Origin: DATDIC01 sp963777625
Lineage (GTDB): Bacteria; Pseudomonadota; Alphaproteobacteria; Acetobacterales; Acetobacteraceae
Direction: 5' to 3'
NCBI GenBank assembly: GCA_963777625.1
Contig: CAVZRO010000026.1
Location: 62,001 to 126,000 of the forward strand
DNA: 64,000 nucleotides
The translations under genes and the position numbers were made by a program. Each line of letters begins with the position of its first letter. Positions within the stretch are counted from its first letter, which is position 1. Of this stretch, positions 36,977 through 46,874 are shown piece by piece. Under the pieces are notes generated by a model. The model was not told the DNA's origin and did not search any database. It saw nothing but the letters and a program-made list of their open reading frames with translations.

Positions 36977-38601
36977 TATTCGTCTCCTTGGGTCCGAACG
37001 GTTGTGTAACCTGCCTTTGCATCATCGGCGAGCAGCACCGCATCGCGCCGCCGCTTGTCGCCGTGCCCGCCGCCGCCGGGCGTGGCCAGCAGCACCGTAT
37101 CCCCGTGCCGCAGCACGTATTGCCGCTTCGGGTCTACAGCCGCCCCGTTCACCCACAGCATCCCGGTTGCCCCCGGCTCGCCGCCCGCCAGCCCGAACGC
37201 CGGAATGACGGTTCGTTCCGCCAGGAACGAGACCGCGATCGGCGTTTCCGAGCGGCTTTCGATCAGTATCTCCTGCCCCAGCCCGCCGCGTCGGCGGCCG
37301 GCGCCGCCGCTGTCGGGTCGAAGGCGCTTGTAATGAAAGCGCAGCGGCGCGATCTGCTCGCTGATCTCGATGCTGGTGGAAGCGACGTTGGACGGCCAGG
37401 ACAGGCAGCTCTGTCCGTCCCGCCCCTGCCCTGCCCCCATGCCGCCATTGAAGAAGAACATGTTGGCATACGGCTTGTTGCCCGCATGCACGCCGGCCTG
37501 GTTCATCCCCCACATCGGCGAACCGCAGGCCGCAATCACCCGCTCCGGCACCACCTGACCGAGACAGCCCAGCACCAGCATCGGCAGGTAATGCCCGATC
37601 AGCATGCGCGAACCGCCGGAGGCCGGAAACTGCGGATTGACGATGCAGCCCGGCGGCGCCAGCAGGCGGACCGGCCGCCACGCCCCCTCATTGTTCGGCA
37701 GCGTCGGGCTGGTGCACAGCTTCACGCCGTACATCGTCATCGCATAGGTGTAGCAAAGCGCACAGTTGATCGCCCGGTCCACCTGTGGATCGGTGCCTGC
37801 ATAATCCACCTCGATCGTATCGCCAGCAATCGTCAGCGCCATGCGAATGGTGATAGGCGTGTCCATCAGCCCATCGGTCTGCAGTTCGCTGCGATACGTC
37901 CCGTCCGGCAGCGCGGAAATGGCGCTGCGCATGGCGTGCTCGCAGCGCCCATGGATCGCGCCGGCGAGTGCCGTCAGATCCCGCAATCCCACACCCTGCA
38001 TCAGCGCCAGCAGCCGCGCTTCCATCGTATCGAGCGCGACCAGTTGCGCCCACAGATCGCCGACCGTCTGTTCGGGGGTGCGGACATTCTGCCGCAGGAT
38101 GGTCAGCAGGGTCTCGTCCACCGCGCCCGCCCGCACCAGCTTCATGGGCGGTATCTGCAATCCTTCCTCGAATACCTCGCGCGGCTCCGGGCTGCGTATC
38201 TTGCCGCCGATATCGGGCGCATGCGCGGTGGACGCACTGAACGCCACCAGCCGCCCAGCCACGAAGATCGGCTTTGCCACCGTGATGTCGTTCAGATGGC
38301 CGGTTCCCATCCAGATATCGTTGGTGATCAGCACATCCCCTTCGGCCAGTCGGTCCGGCGGAAAGCAGCGCAGGAAATGCTTCACCGTTGCCGGCAGCGT
38401 GCCGATAAAGCTGGGGATGCTTTCGGTCGCCTGCACCAGGGACTGGCCCGCCGCATCCGTAACGATGCAACTGAAATCGTAGCTGTCCCGCACCAGGGTC
38501 GAGAAACTGGTGCGCACCAGCGCGGCGGCCGCCTCGTCGACGATGGAGATCAGCCGCCGCCACAGCAGTTCCAGCTCGATCGGATCGAACGGCGCCGTCA
38601 T
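36976..38601 (-). CDS. Hydantoinase/oxoprolinase subunit B, locus 2
   Basis: A 541-aa HyuB. It opens FDPIELELLWRRLISIVDEAAAALVRTSFS and shows VLITNDIWMGTGHLNDITVAKP, FSASTAHAPDIGGK, GLQIPPMKLVRAG, LRQNVRTPEQTVGDL, RLRPDSGGAGRRRGGLG and LATPGGGGHGDKRRRD. The frame is intact. The ATG at 38601 overlaps the HyuA stop as ATGA. A single computed reading frame seems to fuse HyuA and HyuB into a 1238-aa protein, but that is an artefact of the break in HyuA. Together with HyuA and the following binding protein it forms a three-gene operon. Confidence 0.9.
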   Translation of the reverse strand: MTAPFDPIELELLWRRLISIVDEAAAALVRTSFSTLVRDSYDFSCIVTDAAGQSLVQATESIPSFIGTLPATVKHFLRCFPPDRLAEGDVLITNDIWMGTGHLNDITVAKPIFVAGRLVAFSASTAHAPDIGGKIRSPEPREVFEEGLQIPPMKLVRAGAVDETLLTILRQNVRTPEQTVGDLWAQLVALDTMEARLLALMQGVGLRDLTALAGAIHGRCEHAMRSAISALPDGTYRSELQTDGLMDTPITIRMALTIAGDTIEVDYAGTDPQVDRAINCALCYTYAMTMYGVKLCTSPTLPNNEGAWRPVRLLAPPGCIVNPQFPASGGSRMLIGHYLPMLVLGCLGQVVPERVIAACGSPMWGMNQAGVHAGNKPYANMFFFNGGMGAGQGRDGQSCLSWPSNVASTSIEISEQIAPLRFHYKRLRPDSGGAGRRRGGLGQEILIESRSETPIAVSFLAERTVIPAFGLAGGEPGATGMLWVNGAAVDPKRQYVLRHGDTVLLATPGGGGHGDKRRRDAVLLADDAKAGYTTVRTQGDE

Positions 38602-40662
38602 GCCGGAAGCTCCACCAGGATCGCGCCATCGGCCAGCACCTGTGCACGGCCCCCCGGACCGATAACGAAAGTGCTTTCGCTTTCCTCGATCACCGCCGGG
38701 CCGTCGAACCGCATACCCGGCCGCAGCGCATAACGGTCGTACACATCGGTCATGATGTCGCCCTCGGCGAAGCCAACCATTCGCCGGCCCTTCACCGGCT
38801 GCTCCTGCCCCGTCCGGCGATGCAGCATCACGCTGCACTGCGCCCCCTGGATCGGCGCGGTCAGCGACAGACGCAGTGTGACCAGTTGCACCGCCGCACC
38901 CGGCACGGTGCGGTTGAACAGCGCGCGATACCGCGCTTCGAACGCCGCCTGCGCGGCCGCCGCCGACAGCACGTCCGGCAATGTGACGGTCACCTCGAAA
39001 CCCTGCCCGACATAGCGCAGGTCCGCCATCCGTTGCGTCCGCAACCTCTCCATATCGCCACCCGCGGCCCGGATCACCGCCGCCGCCTCCGCGATCAGGC
39101 CGCGCGAACGTGGCATCGACCGCTTGCCAGTCCGCTCTGTCCAGCAGCGCATTGACCGAAGCGGCGCGATCCACGCGCGCCGGCGCCATCAGCATCCCTA
39201 ACGCGCTGCCGGCCCCGGCGCCCGGCGGGCACAGGATGCGTTGCACGCCCAGGCGGCGCGCCACCTCCCACGCATGCAGCGGCCCGGCCCCGCCGGTGGC
39301 CAGCAGCGCGTAATCCGGCGGCGCCGCGCCACGCTCCGCGATCGCCACCCGTGCCGCGCCAGTCATCGTTTCATCCACCAGTGCCCGGATGCCCGCCGCG
39401 ACCCGTTGCGCCGGCAAGCCGATCTCGGCCGCCAGCCGGCTCAGGCTGCTGCTCGCCGCCGCGGTGTCGATCCGCATCGCGCCACCGAGAAAATAATGCG
39501 GATCAAGACACCCCACCGCCAGATCAGCATCGGTAACGGTCACATCCTCGCCACCGCGGCCATAGCAGGCCGGGCCCGGCACTGCGCCGGCGCTCTCTGG
39601 CCCCACCTGCAACGTACCCAGCGCGCCGCGCCGAGCGATCGAGCCACCGCCAGCACCAATCTCGATCAGCTCGACCGTGGCGATCTGGATCGGCAGTCCG
39701 CTGCCGCGCAGGAAGCGCTTCTGGCGCGCCGCTTCGAAACCCCACGCGACCAGAGGCTCGCCGGCCTCCACGATCGCCAGCTTCGCCGTCGTGCCGCCCA
39801 TGTCGAACGCCAGCACACGATCGAGACCGGCGCTGCGGCCGAACACCGCCGCCGCCAGCGCCCCCGCCGCCGGACCGCTTTCCAGAAGCTGCACCGGCGT
39901 GCGCCTTGCCTCGGCGATCGGGGCGAGCCCGCCGCTCGACAGCATCAGCAGCAATTGCCCGCCGATGCCGAGATCGGTCAGCGCTGCTTCCAGCCGATCG
40001 AGATAGCTTGCCGCCAGCGGCTGCACGTACGCATTGGCGACCGTGGTGCTGGTGCGCGGATATTCCCGGATCTCCGGCGCTATCGCCGAGGACAGCGACA
40101 GCGAAAGCCGTGGAAAGCGCTGCGCGATCGCTGCCGCGGCCTGCTGTTCGTGCGCCGGATTGGCATAGGCGTGCAGAAACACGATCGCCAGGCTGCGCAC
40201 GCCCTGGCCCACCAGCGATTCCACCTCGCGCAGCGCGGCGTCGATATCGAGGCGGATTTCCACGCCGCCATCCGGCGCCAGCCGTTCCATTGCCTCACGC
40301 CGCCATGGACGCGGCACCAACGGGCGCGGCATCTCGATCGCTACATCGTACAGCTCGTATTTCCGTTCGCGCCCGATCTCCAGCACATCGGCGAATCCGG
40401 CGGTGGTCAGCAGCCCGGTGGGCGCGCCCTTGCGCTCGATCAGCGCATTGGTGAACAGCGTGGTCGCATGCACCACGCGGCTGATGTCGGCGGGCGCGAT
40501 GCGGTGTTCGGCCAGCAGGCGCCGTATGCCATCCACCACGCCGCGGGCCGGATCGTCCGGCGTCGTGCTTTCCTTCCAGATCGTGCCGTGGCCTGACTGG
40601 TGATCCAGCGCCACAAGGTCGGTGAAGGTGCCACCGACATCGATGCCAAGCGAAACAGACAT
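38598..40662 (-). CDS. Hydantoinase/oxoprolinase subunit A, locus 2 (one frame break)
   Basis: About 687 aa. It starts MSVSLGIDVGGTFTDLVALD and shows VVHATTLFTNALIERKG, REYPRTSTTVANAYVQPL, LAFDMGGTTAKLAIVEAG, QVGPESAGAVPGPACYGRGG and YALLATGGAGPLHAWEV. The frame breaks near 39100; dropping one G joins DATFAR to LIAEAAAVIRAAGG, and the C-terminus ends SESTFVIGPGGRAQVLADGAILVELPA. The ATG at 40662 has a GAGAGG ribosome site. The gene is divergent from an amino-acid ABC transporter, with 176 bases between the starts. Confidence 0.87.
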
Positions 40663-40838
40663 TGCCTCTCGGATATCCCCAGGAATCGGCATTGTTGCCG
40701 GTCATTCGGCGATGGTCCAGCGCCGTGCCGTTCCCGGCTGCTTGAGCCCATGCCGATCATCCCGTACACTCTCCGCTGCCCGCCATCGAAACGACGTTGG
40801 TCGGGGCGGCTGCACGGAACCAACTCACAGTCCGGAAA

Positions 40839-41756
40839 ATGCGAATGAAAACGCCGCGAAACACATCCTTTCTGGCCTGCTTCGCGCTGCTGGCGACCCT
40901 TGCGTGCGGTGCGGCAGGCGTCAGGATCGCATCGGCCGCAAGCTCTGATACGGCAGCCGTGCCAACCGAAACGCCGCAGCCGGACCTGATCAAACGTCTG
41001 CCGCCAGGCATCGCGGAGGCGAAGAAGCTGACCGTCGCCGTGGCACTCGGCTCGCCCCCGGACGATTTCCGCGACGCCAAGGGCGACATCGCCGGGTGGG
41101 AGATCGACATACTGCGTGCGGCTGCGCAAAGTCTGGGGCTGGAGCTGGAGATCCGGCCGACCACCTTCGACTCTCTTATCCCCGGCCTGCAATCGAAGCG
41201 CTTCGATGCCGCCGTCGGCCAGATGGGCGTGACGGTCGTGCGCGAAAAAGTCGTCGACATGATCGGCGCCCTGCTCGGCAACGAGCTGTTCGCCGCCCGC
41301 GCGGATTCGGATATCAAGGTGAACAGCCTGGACGATATCTGTGGACTTAAGGTCGCCACAACGCGTGGTTCCCGCGAGGTGGAATTCGCCACCGCGCACC
41401 AACCTCGCTGCAAGGAACTGGGCAAGCCGCCGATCGACATAATGACATTCAACGATGGCGCCAGCGCGGCCGGCAGCCTGATGAGCAAACGGTCCGATCT
41501 GTTCTGGATCGGCTCCACCGCGGTCAGCTATTTCGTGCGGCAATCCGATGGACGCACCAAGGTGGTGGGGAAATACACCGACCTGAGTTATATCGGCGTC
41601 GCGCTGCCGAAGGGCTCCGATCTGTCACCTGTATTGCAGGCGGCGATCCAGCACCTGATAGATGACGGAACCTATCAGAAGATCGTGGAGAAATGGGGCC
41701 TGCAAAGCGGCGCCATCAAGAAGGTGCCGCTCAATCCCACCGGCACGGCAAGCTGA
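40839..41756 (+). CDS. Polar amino acid-type ABC substrate-binding protein
   Basis: About 305 aa. A signal peptide (residues 1-30, LACFALLATLACGAAGVRIASAA) precedes a type II periplasmic binding fold of the glutamine/lysine/arginine family: LTVAVALGSPPDDFRDAKGDIAGWEIDILRAAAQ, TTFDSLIPGLQSKRFDAAVGQMGVT, and KWGLQSGAIKKVPLNPTG at the end. It is the first gene of a three-gene transporter with a permease and an ATPase. An in-frame ATG two codons later (40845) is an equal candidate start. The divergence from HyuA locus 2 suggests shared regulation. Confidence 0.9.
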   Translation: MRMKTPRNTSFLACFALLATLACGAAGVRIASAASSDTAAVPTETPQPDLIKRLPPGIAEAKKLTVAVALGSPPDDFRDAKGDIAGWEIDILRAAAQSLGLELEIRPTTFDSLIPGLQSKRFDAAVGQMGVTVVREKVVDMIGALLGNELFAARADSDIKVNSLDDICGLKVATTRGSREVEFATAHQPRCKELGKPPIDIMTFNDGASAAGSLMSKRSDLFWIGSTAVSYFVRQSDGRTKVVGKYTDLSYIGVALPKGSDLSPVLQAAIQHLIDDGTYQKIVEKWGLQSGAIKKVPLNPTGTAS

Positions 41757-41776
41757 CCGCCGCCGTCGAGTGGGAT

Positions 41777-42616
41777 ATGTCCTTCTCGGCTGATCAGGGC
41801 TCGCAGCAGAAGGTCATACCCCTGCGCCATCCGGGCAGTTGGATCGCCACCGCGATCGTGCTGCTGGTGGTGGCCGCGGTCCTGTACAGCGTTGCCACCA
41901 ACCCCGCCTTTCAATGGCCCGTTGTCGGCCAGTATATCTTCGATCGGCAAATCCTGGCAGGGCTGAGCCGCACGCTGGAACTCACGGTCGCCGCGATGGC
42001 GATCGGGCTGGTACTGGGCACCATGCTCGCGCTGTTCCGGCTTTCGCGGAACCGCCTGCTGTCAACCATCAGCTGGGTGTATATCTGGTTCTTCCGCAGC
42101 GTTCCGGTGCTTGTGCAACTGATCTTCTGGTACAATTTCGGCGCGCTCTATTCCACCATTTCGCTGCATGTCCCGTTCGGGCAGACGCTGTTCAGCGTGG
42201 ATACGAACACGTTGATCACGCCGCTGTTCGCGGCACTCGCCGGACTGGGACTGAGCCAGGCGGCGTACACGGCGGAGGTCATCCGCGCCGGCATCGTGTC
42301 GGTCCCCAGCGGGCAGAACAGGGCTGCCCTGGCACTCGGCATGCGGCGGATGATGATCTATCGCCGCATCATCCTGCCCCAGGCCATGAAGGTGATCATC
42401 CCGCCGGTCGGCAACGAGGTGATCTCCATGGTCAAGAACACCTCGCTGGTCAGCGTGCTGGCGTTGGCGGAGCTGTTGTACACGGCGCAGCTTATCTATT
42501 CGCGCACCTATCAGACGATCCCGCTGCTGATCGTCGCATCGCTGTGGTACCTGGCGATCGTGTCGGTGCTGTCGGTCGGCCAGCATTTCCTGGAACGGAA
42601 ATTTACGCCCCGATGA
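41777..42616 (+). CDS. Polar amino acid ABC transporter permease
   Basis: A 279-aa HisM/GlnP-family permease. The helix following LRHPGSWIATAIVLLVVAAVLY is an extra N-terminal segment. The permease core begins LAGLSRTLELTVAAMAIGLVLGTMLALFR. The EAA loop that contacts the ATPase reads IVSVPSGQNRAALALGMRRMMIYRRIILPQAMKVIIPP. The ATG at 41777 was chosen; the upstream in-frame codons overlap the binding-protein gene and carry no helix. It should pair with itself, as no second permease gene is present. Confidence 0.92.
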   Translation: MSFSADQGSQQKVIPLRHPGSWIATAIVLLVVAAVLYSVATNPAFQWPVVGQYIFDRQILAGLSRTLELTVAAMAIGLVLGTMLALFRLSRNRLLSTISWVYIWFFRSVPVLVQLIFWYNFGALYSTISLHVPFGQTLFSVDTNTLITPLFAALAGLGLSQAAYTAEVIRAGIVSVPSGQNRAALALGMRRMMIYRRIILPQAMKVIIPPVGNEVISMVKNTSLVSVLALAELLYTAQLIYSRTYQTIPLLIVASLWYLAIVSVLSVGQHFLERKFTPR

Positions 42617-42643
42617 AACCTGCCGGGCAAGCCATTGGATAAC

Positions 42644-43405
42644 ATGGTCGAAATCCGCGGCTTGCGGAAAACCTACGGCACGCGAAAGGTGCTGCGCGGC
42701 ATCGATCTCGACGTGGCAATCGGCCGGGTGCTGTGCATAATCGGGCCGTCCGGGTCAGGCAAAAGCACGCTGCTCGCCTGCATCAACCGCCTTGAACCGT
42801 TCGACAGCGGGCAATTGCGGGTCGACGGCGAACTGGTCGGCTACCGGGAACATAAAGGCCGGCTCTATGAACTGCCGGAACGCGATGTGGCGCGCATGCG
42901 GCAGGACATCGGCATGGTGTTCCAGCAGTTCAATCTGTTCCCGCACATGACCGCGCTGCAGAACATCGTCGAAGCGCCGATCCGGGTAAAGCGCGTCCGC
43001 GCCGACCAGGCCCGCAAGCACGCAATCGAGCTGCTGGATCGCGTCGGGCTCGGCGACAAGCAAAACAACTATCCAGCGCAACTTTCCGGCGGCGAGCAGC
43101 AGCGCGTGGCGATCGCCCGGGCACTCGCCATGCAGCCCAAGCTGATGCTGTTCGACGAGCCGACCTCCGCACTGGACCCCGAGCTGGTCGGCGACGTGCT
43201 GAAGGTCATGAAGGACCTCGCGCAATCGGGGATGACCATGATCGTCGTCACGCACGAGCTCGGATTCGCCGGCGAGGTCGCCGACGAGTTGGTCTTCATC
43301 GATGATGGGCTGATCGTCGAACAGGGTGATCCGCGCGACATCCTCAGTGCACCGAAACAGCCCCGCACGCAGGAGTTCCTGTCCCGCGTCATCCGGCTGC
43401 AATAA
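42644..43405 (+). CDS. Polar amino acid ABC transporter ATP-binding protein
   Basis: About 253 aa. The Walker A is IGPSGSGKSTLLACINRLEPFDSG, the Q loop is GMVFQQFNLFPHMTALQNIVEAP, the signature is LSGGEQQRVAIARAL, the Walker B is LMLFDEPTSALDPELVGDVL and the H loop is IVVTHELGFAGEVAD. It is the closest to GlnQ/HisP. A TTG nine bases earlier (42635) could be used; I prefer the ATG. The gene ends the amino-acid transporter operon and is followed by a dispersed repeat. Confidence 0.92.
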   Translation: MVEIRGLRKTYGTRKVLRGIDLDVAIGRVLCIIGPSGSGKSTLLACINRLEPFDSGQLRVDGELVGYREHKGRLYELPERDVARMRQDIGMVFQQFNLFPHMTALQNIVEAPIRVKRVRADQARKHAIELLDRVGLGDKQNNYPAQLSGGEQQRVAIARALAMQPKLMLFDEPTSALDPELVGDVLKVMKDLAQSGMTMIVVTHELGFAGEVADELVFIDDGLIVEQGDPRDILSAPKQPRTQEFLSRVIRLQ

Positions 43406-43417
43406 TACCGGACCGCA

Positions 43418-43526
43418 CATCCTGCCGGTGTTGCCCGGAGTAGCGTGGAGCGAACGAGCGGCGGCGGTGGGCGACAAAGTCATGGATGGCCGGGCTTGTC
43501 CGGGACAAGCCCGGCCATGACGGGGG
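43418..43526. repeat. Dispersed repeat B, copy 2
   Basis: CATCCTGCCGGTGTTGCCC, GCGAACGAGCGGC, GGGCGACAAAGTC and the final ATGGCCGGG...CCCGGCCATGACG match the copy at 12529-12634 almost base for base. It is placed between the ABC ATPase gene and the convergent accC. The ends pair as a GGCCGGG/CCCGGCC stem that could act as a terminator for both genes. Confidence 0.8.
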
Positions 43527-43550
43527 GCGCGGGAATGACGGCCCCCGTGT

Positions 43551-44888
43551 TCAGCCGGCGACGAACCGTTCCAGCCAGTGAATCGTGTAATCGCCGGCCT
43601 GGAACGACGCGTCATCGACAATGCGACGATGCAGCGGAATGGTGGTCTGGATCCCCACGACCGCGAACTCGTCCAAAGCGCGCCGCAGCCGGGCGATCGC
43701 CTGCGCACGCGTCGGCGCATGCACGATCAGCTTGGCGATCATGCTGTCGTAATAGGACGGCACGTCATAGCCGGCGTACAGCGCCGAATCGACACGAACG
43801 CCCAGCCCGCCCGGCGCATGGAACGCAGTCACCCGGCCCGGCGACGGCACGAACGTGTCCGGGTCCTCCGCCGTGATGCGGCACTCGATGGCGTGACCGC
43901 CGAACCGGATATCCGCCTGCCCGTATCCCAGCGCCGCGCCGTCCGCGATGCGTATCTGCTCGCGCACCAGATCGAGTCCCACCACCATCTCGGTCACCGG
44001 ATGTTCCACCTGCAACCGTGTATTCATTTCAATGAACGCGAACTGCCCGTCCTGGTAGAGGAATTCCAGCGTTCCGGCATTGCGATAACCGATCCGCCCC
44101 AGCGCCGCCGTCACGTCGCTACCCAGCCGGTCCCGCTGCCGCGCCGAAAGCGCCGGGGACCCCGCCTCCTCCAGCAGCTTCTGATGGCGGCGCTGCAAGC
44201 TGCAATCGCGTTCGCCCAGATGCACCACATTGCCGTGCGCATCCGCCAGCACCTGAAGCTCGATGTGACGCGGCCGATCGAGATATTTCTCCAGATAGAC
44301 CGCATCATTGCCGAACGCCGCGCGCGCCTCGGCCCGCGCGGTGCGGAACGCATCCTCCAGCTCGTTCGGGCTGGCGGCGAGCTTCATGCCGCGCCCGCCG
44401 CCCCCGGCGGACGCCTTGACCAGCACAGGATAACCAACGCGATCGGCCACCACGCGCGCCGCGGGCACGTCGCCCACAACGCCGTCCGAGCCAGGCACCA
44501 GCGGTACCCCCAGCCGCGCCATCGCCGCTTTCGCCGCCACCTTGTCGCCCATCATCCGGATATGCTCCGGCGCCGGCCCGATGAAGGTCAGCCCGTGCGC
44601 TTCGACCATTTCCGCGAACCGCGCGTTCTCTGACAGGAATCCGTATCCGGGATGGATCGCGTCCGCGCCGGTGATGCTGGCCGCTGACAAAATCGCCGGG
44701 ATATTCAGGTAGCTGTCCTTGGCGGCCGGCGGCCCGATGCAGACGCTTTCATCGGCGAGCCTCACGTGCATCGCCTCGGCGTCGGCCGTGGAATGCACGG
44801 CCACGGTCGGAATTCCCAATTCGCGGCAGGCGCGCTGGATGCGCAGCGCGATCTCGCCGCGATTGGCGATCAGTATTTTCTGAAACAA
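43551..44888 (-). CDS. accC: Biotin carboxylase subunit of acetyl-CoA carboxylase
   Basis: A 445-aa ATP-grasp enzyme that carboxylates biotin on AccB, the first half of malonyl-CoA synthesis. It shows ILIANRGEIALRIQRACRELGIPTVAV, HPGYGFLSENARFAE, KASAGGGGRGMKLA (glycine-rich ATP loop), ERDCSLQRRHQKLLEEAGSPAL, EFLYQDGQFAFIEMNTRLQVEHPVTEM and RVTAFHAPGG. The length is standard. It forms the minus-strand operon aroQ-accB-accC, 36 bases after accB. Confidence 0.96.
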   Translation of the reverse strand: MFQKILIANRGEIALRIQRACRELGIPTVAVHSTADAEAMHVRLADESVCIGPPAAKDSYLNIPAILSAASITGADAIHPGYGFLSENARFAEMVEAHGLTFIGPAPEHIRMMGDKVAAKAAMARLGVPLVPGSDGVVGDVPAARVVADRVGYPVLVKASAGGGGRGMKLAASPNELEDAFRTARAEARAAFGNDAVYLEKYLDRPRHIELQVLADAHGNVVHLGERDCSLQRRHQKLLEEAGSPALSARQRDRLGSDVTAALGRIGYRNAGTLEFLYQDGQFAFIEMNTRLQVEHPVTEMVVGLDLVREQIRIADGAALGYGQADIRFGGHAIECRITAEDPDTFVPSPGRVTAFHAPGGLGVRVDSALYAGYDVPSYYDSMIAKLIVHAPTRAQAIARLRRALDEFAVVGIQTTIPLHRRIVDDASFQAGDYTIHWLERFVAG

Positions 44889-44924
44889 GGCTCGGCTGTC
44901 ATGGGCCAGACAATCACCCCACGC

Positions 44925-45368
44925 CTACTCCAGAACCATCAGTATTTCGCCATACTCCACCGGCATGCCGCTGGCGATAAGAATGCGTGTCACCGTGCCG
45001 GACTTCGGTGCCTTGATCTGGTTGAACGTCTTCATCGCCTCGATCAGCAGCAAGGTCTGCCCGGCAGCAACGTTCTGGCCAACCGCAACAAACGGCGGCG
45101 CGCCGGGCTCGGACGCCAGATATGCCACGCCCACCATCGGGCTGGTCACCGCCCCGGGATGCACCGGTTCAGCGACCGGCGAAGCCGAGACCGCTTCGGC
45201 AACCGGCACCTCCCGCCGAACCGGCGCGGCAGTCACCTCGGCGGTAACGTTGCGCGCCACACGGATGCGGCTGTCCTTCTCGGCGATCTCGATCTCGCTC
45301 AGGCCGGTTTCGTGCAGCAGGGCCGCCAGCGCGCGGATCGCCTCGGTATCCAAGGAAATCCGGCTCAC
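44925..45368 (-). CDS. accB: Biotin carboxyl carrier protein of acetyl-CoA carboxylase
   Basis: A 147-aa BCCP. Residues 1-45 are the N-terminal helix that binds AccC (IRALAALLHETGLSEIEIAEKDSRIRV), followed by an alanine/proline linker, and the biotinyl domain starts near residue 72 (GAVTSPMVGVAYLASEPG). The biotin-accepting lysine is in IEAMKTFNQIKA, where the usual AMKM is AMKT, as in other Alphaproteobacteria. The GTG at 45368 overlaps the aroQ stop as GTGA; upstream extensions in the same frame read back through aroQ. Confidence 0.93.
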   Translation of the reverse strand: MSRISLDTEAIRALAALLHETGLSEIEIAEKDSRIRVARNVTAEVTAAPVRREVPVAEAVSASPVAEPVHPGAVTSPMVGVAYLASEPGAPPFVAVGQNVAAGQTLLLIEAMKTFNQIKAPKSGTVTRILIASGMPVEYGEILMVLE

Positions 45369-45829
45369 GCCCCCTCCCCTTCCTCGAGGAGCTCGGCGAG
45401 GGCCGCCAGCGCCAGCGAATAGCCTCGGATGCCCAACCCGCATATCACCCCCACCGCGGCCTTCGACACGTAGGAATGCTGACGGAATTCCTCCCGGCGA
45501 TGGATATTGGTGACGTGCACCTCGATCACCGGCAGCTCGACCGCCAGCAGCGCATCCATCAGCGCCACGGAGGTGGTCGTGTAGCCGGCCGGATTGATCA
45601 CGATCCCCCGAGCGCGCCCGCGGCACTCCTGCACCCAGGAAATCAGCTCGCCCTCGATATTGCTCTGCCGGAAGTCGATCGCCAGCCCCAGCCGCTCGCC
45701 CGCTTCGGCGCAGAGCTGCTCGACATCGTCCAGCGTGGCGCGGCCATAAAGATGCGGCTGGCGCAGGCCCAGCATGTTCATGTTCGGCCCGTTCAGGACC
45801 GCGATCAGGGGACGCAGCGACTCAGACAT
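45365..45829 (-). CDS. aroQ: Type II 3-dehydroquinate dehydratase
   Basis: A 154-aa dodecameric shikimate-pathway enzyme. It shows IAVLNGPNMNMLGLRQPHLYGRATLDD with the catalytic arginine/tyrosine loop, FRQSNIEGELISWVQEC, GIVINPAGYTTTSVALMDAL with the active asparagine, EVHVTNIHRREEFRQHSYVS, and GVICGLGIRGYSLAL. The length is normal. It heads the aroQ-accB-accC operon, an arrangement common in Proteobacteria. Confidence 0.95.
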   Translation of the reverse strand: MSESLRPLIAVLNGPNMNMLGLRQPHLYGRATLDDVEQLCAEAGERLGLAIDFRQSNIEGELISWVQECRGRARGIVINPAGYTTTSVALMDALLAVELPVIEVHVTNIHRREEFRQHSYVSKAAVGVICGLGIRGYSLALAALAELLEEGEGA

Positions 45830-45900
45830 CGGCAGCCGCCTAGCATGGCGGGGGGCAGCGGTCCATGCGAGACTGAGGGCGCACGATCGGAGGCCCGCCT

Positions 45901-46782
45901 ATGGTCCAGGTTCCGCAACATCAGGTCCCGGGCGTCTATCACCGCCGCATCGGTGATATCGTCGTCACCGCGCTGTCGGACGGGTATCTCGACGGCACGG
46001 TCGATGTGCTGCGCAACATCGAACCGCGGGAGGCAACCCGCATGCTGACCGAGGCGTTCCGCCCCGGGCGGCGGACCTCCGTGAACTGCTACGCGATCCG
46101 CTCCGGCGGACGGCTGGTACTGATCGAGACCGGGTCGGGCAATTATCTGCAACCCACCGCCGGGCGCCTGCAATCCAATCTGCGCGCCGCCGGGATCGAC
46201 CCGGCGGAGATCGAGCTGGTGCTGCTCACGCATATCCATCCGGACCACTCCGCCGGCCTGACGGATCCGGCCACCGGCCGACGCCTGTTCCCGAACGCCG
46301 AACTCGTCGTGCATGAAAACGACCCGCGCCATTGGGACGATGACGCGGCCATGGCGCAGGCCAGCGAACGGGCGAAAAAACTTTATTTCGAGGCCGCGCG
46401 CGAGCAGCTCGCGCCGTACCGTGACCGGCTGCGCACGTTCAACAGCAGCAAGGACGTGTTTCCCGGGATCACCACGATGCCGCTGAACGGACACACGCCG
46501 GGACATTCCGGCTACATGATTGCGTCGGGCAACAATTCTCTGCTGATCTGGGGCGATATCATCCACGTGCCGGAGATCCAGGTGCCGCGACCCGAGGTCA
46601 CCATCGAGTTCGACACCGATCCGGCCGCCGCGGCGGCCACCAGGCGGCGCACGTTCGACATGGTTGCAAGCGATCGGCTGCTGATTGCCGGCATGCACGT
46701 CCATTACCCCGGTTTCGCGCATGTGGTCCGCCACGGCGACAGCTTCGCCTTGCTGCCGGAGCCGTGGGACCAGGCTTTCTGA
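45901..46782 (+). CDS. MBL-fold metallo-hydrolase
   Basis: A 293-aa metallo-beta-lactamase-fold protein. The zinc motif is THIHPDHSAG (residues about 111-120), with NGHTPGHSGYM (third metal histidine), IWGDIIHVPEIQVP (bridging aspartate) and HYPG near the C-terminus. It resembles the AttM/quorum-quenching lactonase-like and hydroxyacylglutathione-like branch that lacks a clear substrate. It is divergent from aroQ and has no signal peptide. Confidence 0.88.
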   Translation: MVQVPQHQVPGVYHRRIGDIVVTALSDGYLDGTVDVLRNIEPREATRMLTEAFRPGRRTSVNCYAIRSGGRLVLIETGSGNYLQPTAGRLQSNLRAAGIDPAEIELVLLTHIHPDHSAGLTDPATGRRLFPNAELVVHENDPRHWDDDAAMAQASERAKKLYFEAAREQLAPYRDRLRTFNSSKDVFPGITTMPLNGHTPGHSGYMIASGNNSLLIWGDIIHVPEIQVPRPEVTIEFDTDPAAAAATRRRTFDMVASDRLLIAGMHVHYPGFAHVVRHGDSFALLPEPWDQAF

Positions 46783-46874
46783 CGTCGGGAAATCTGCACC
46801 CTTCCCTCCCCCCGACCACCTGCTACAATCGCCGCTGCGACACGCACACCGGCCGGGACAACAAGGGCGGGGGT

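Noticed and set aside
36976..40692. A 1238-aa reading frame that looks like a natural HyuA-HyuB fusion
   Set aside because: Residues between the two parts are non-homologous arginine/glycine-rich sequence. The true end of HyuA is in another frame, and a start codon for HyuB overlaps its stop. The fusion is produced by the frame break near 39100.
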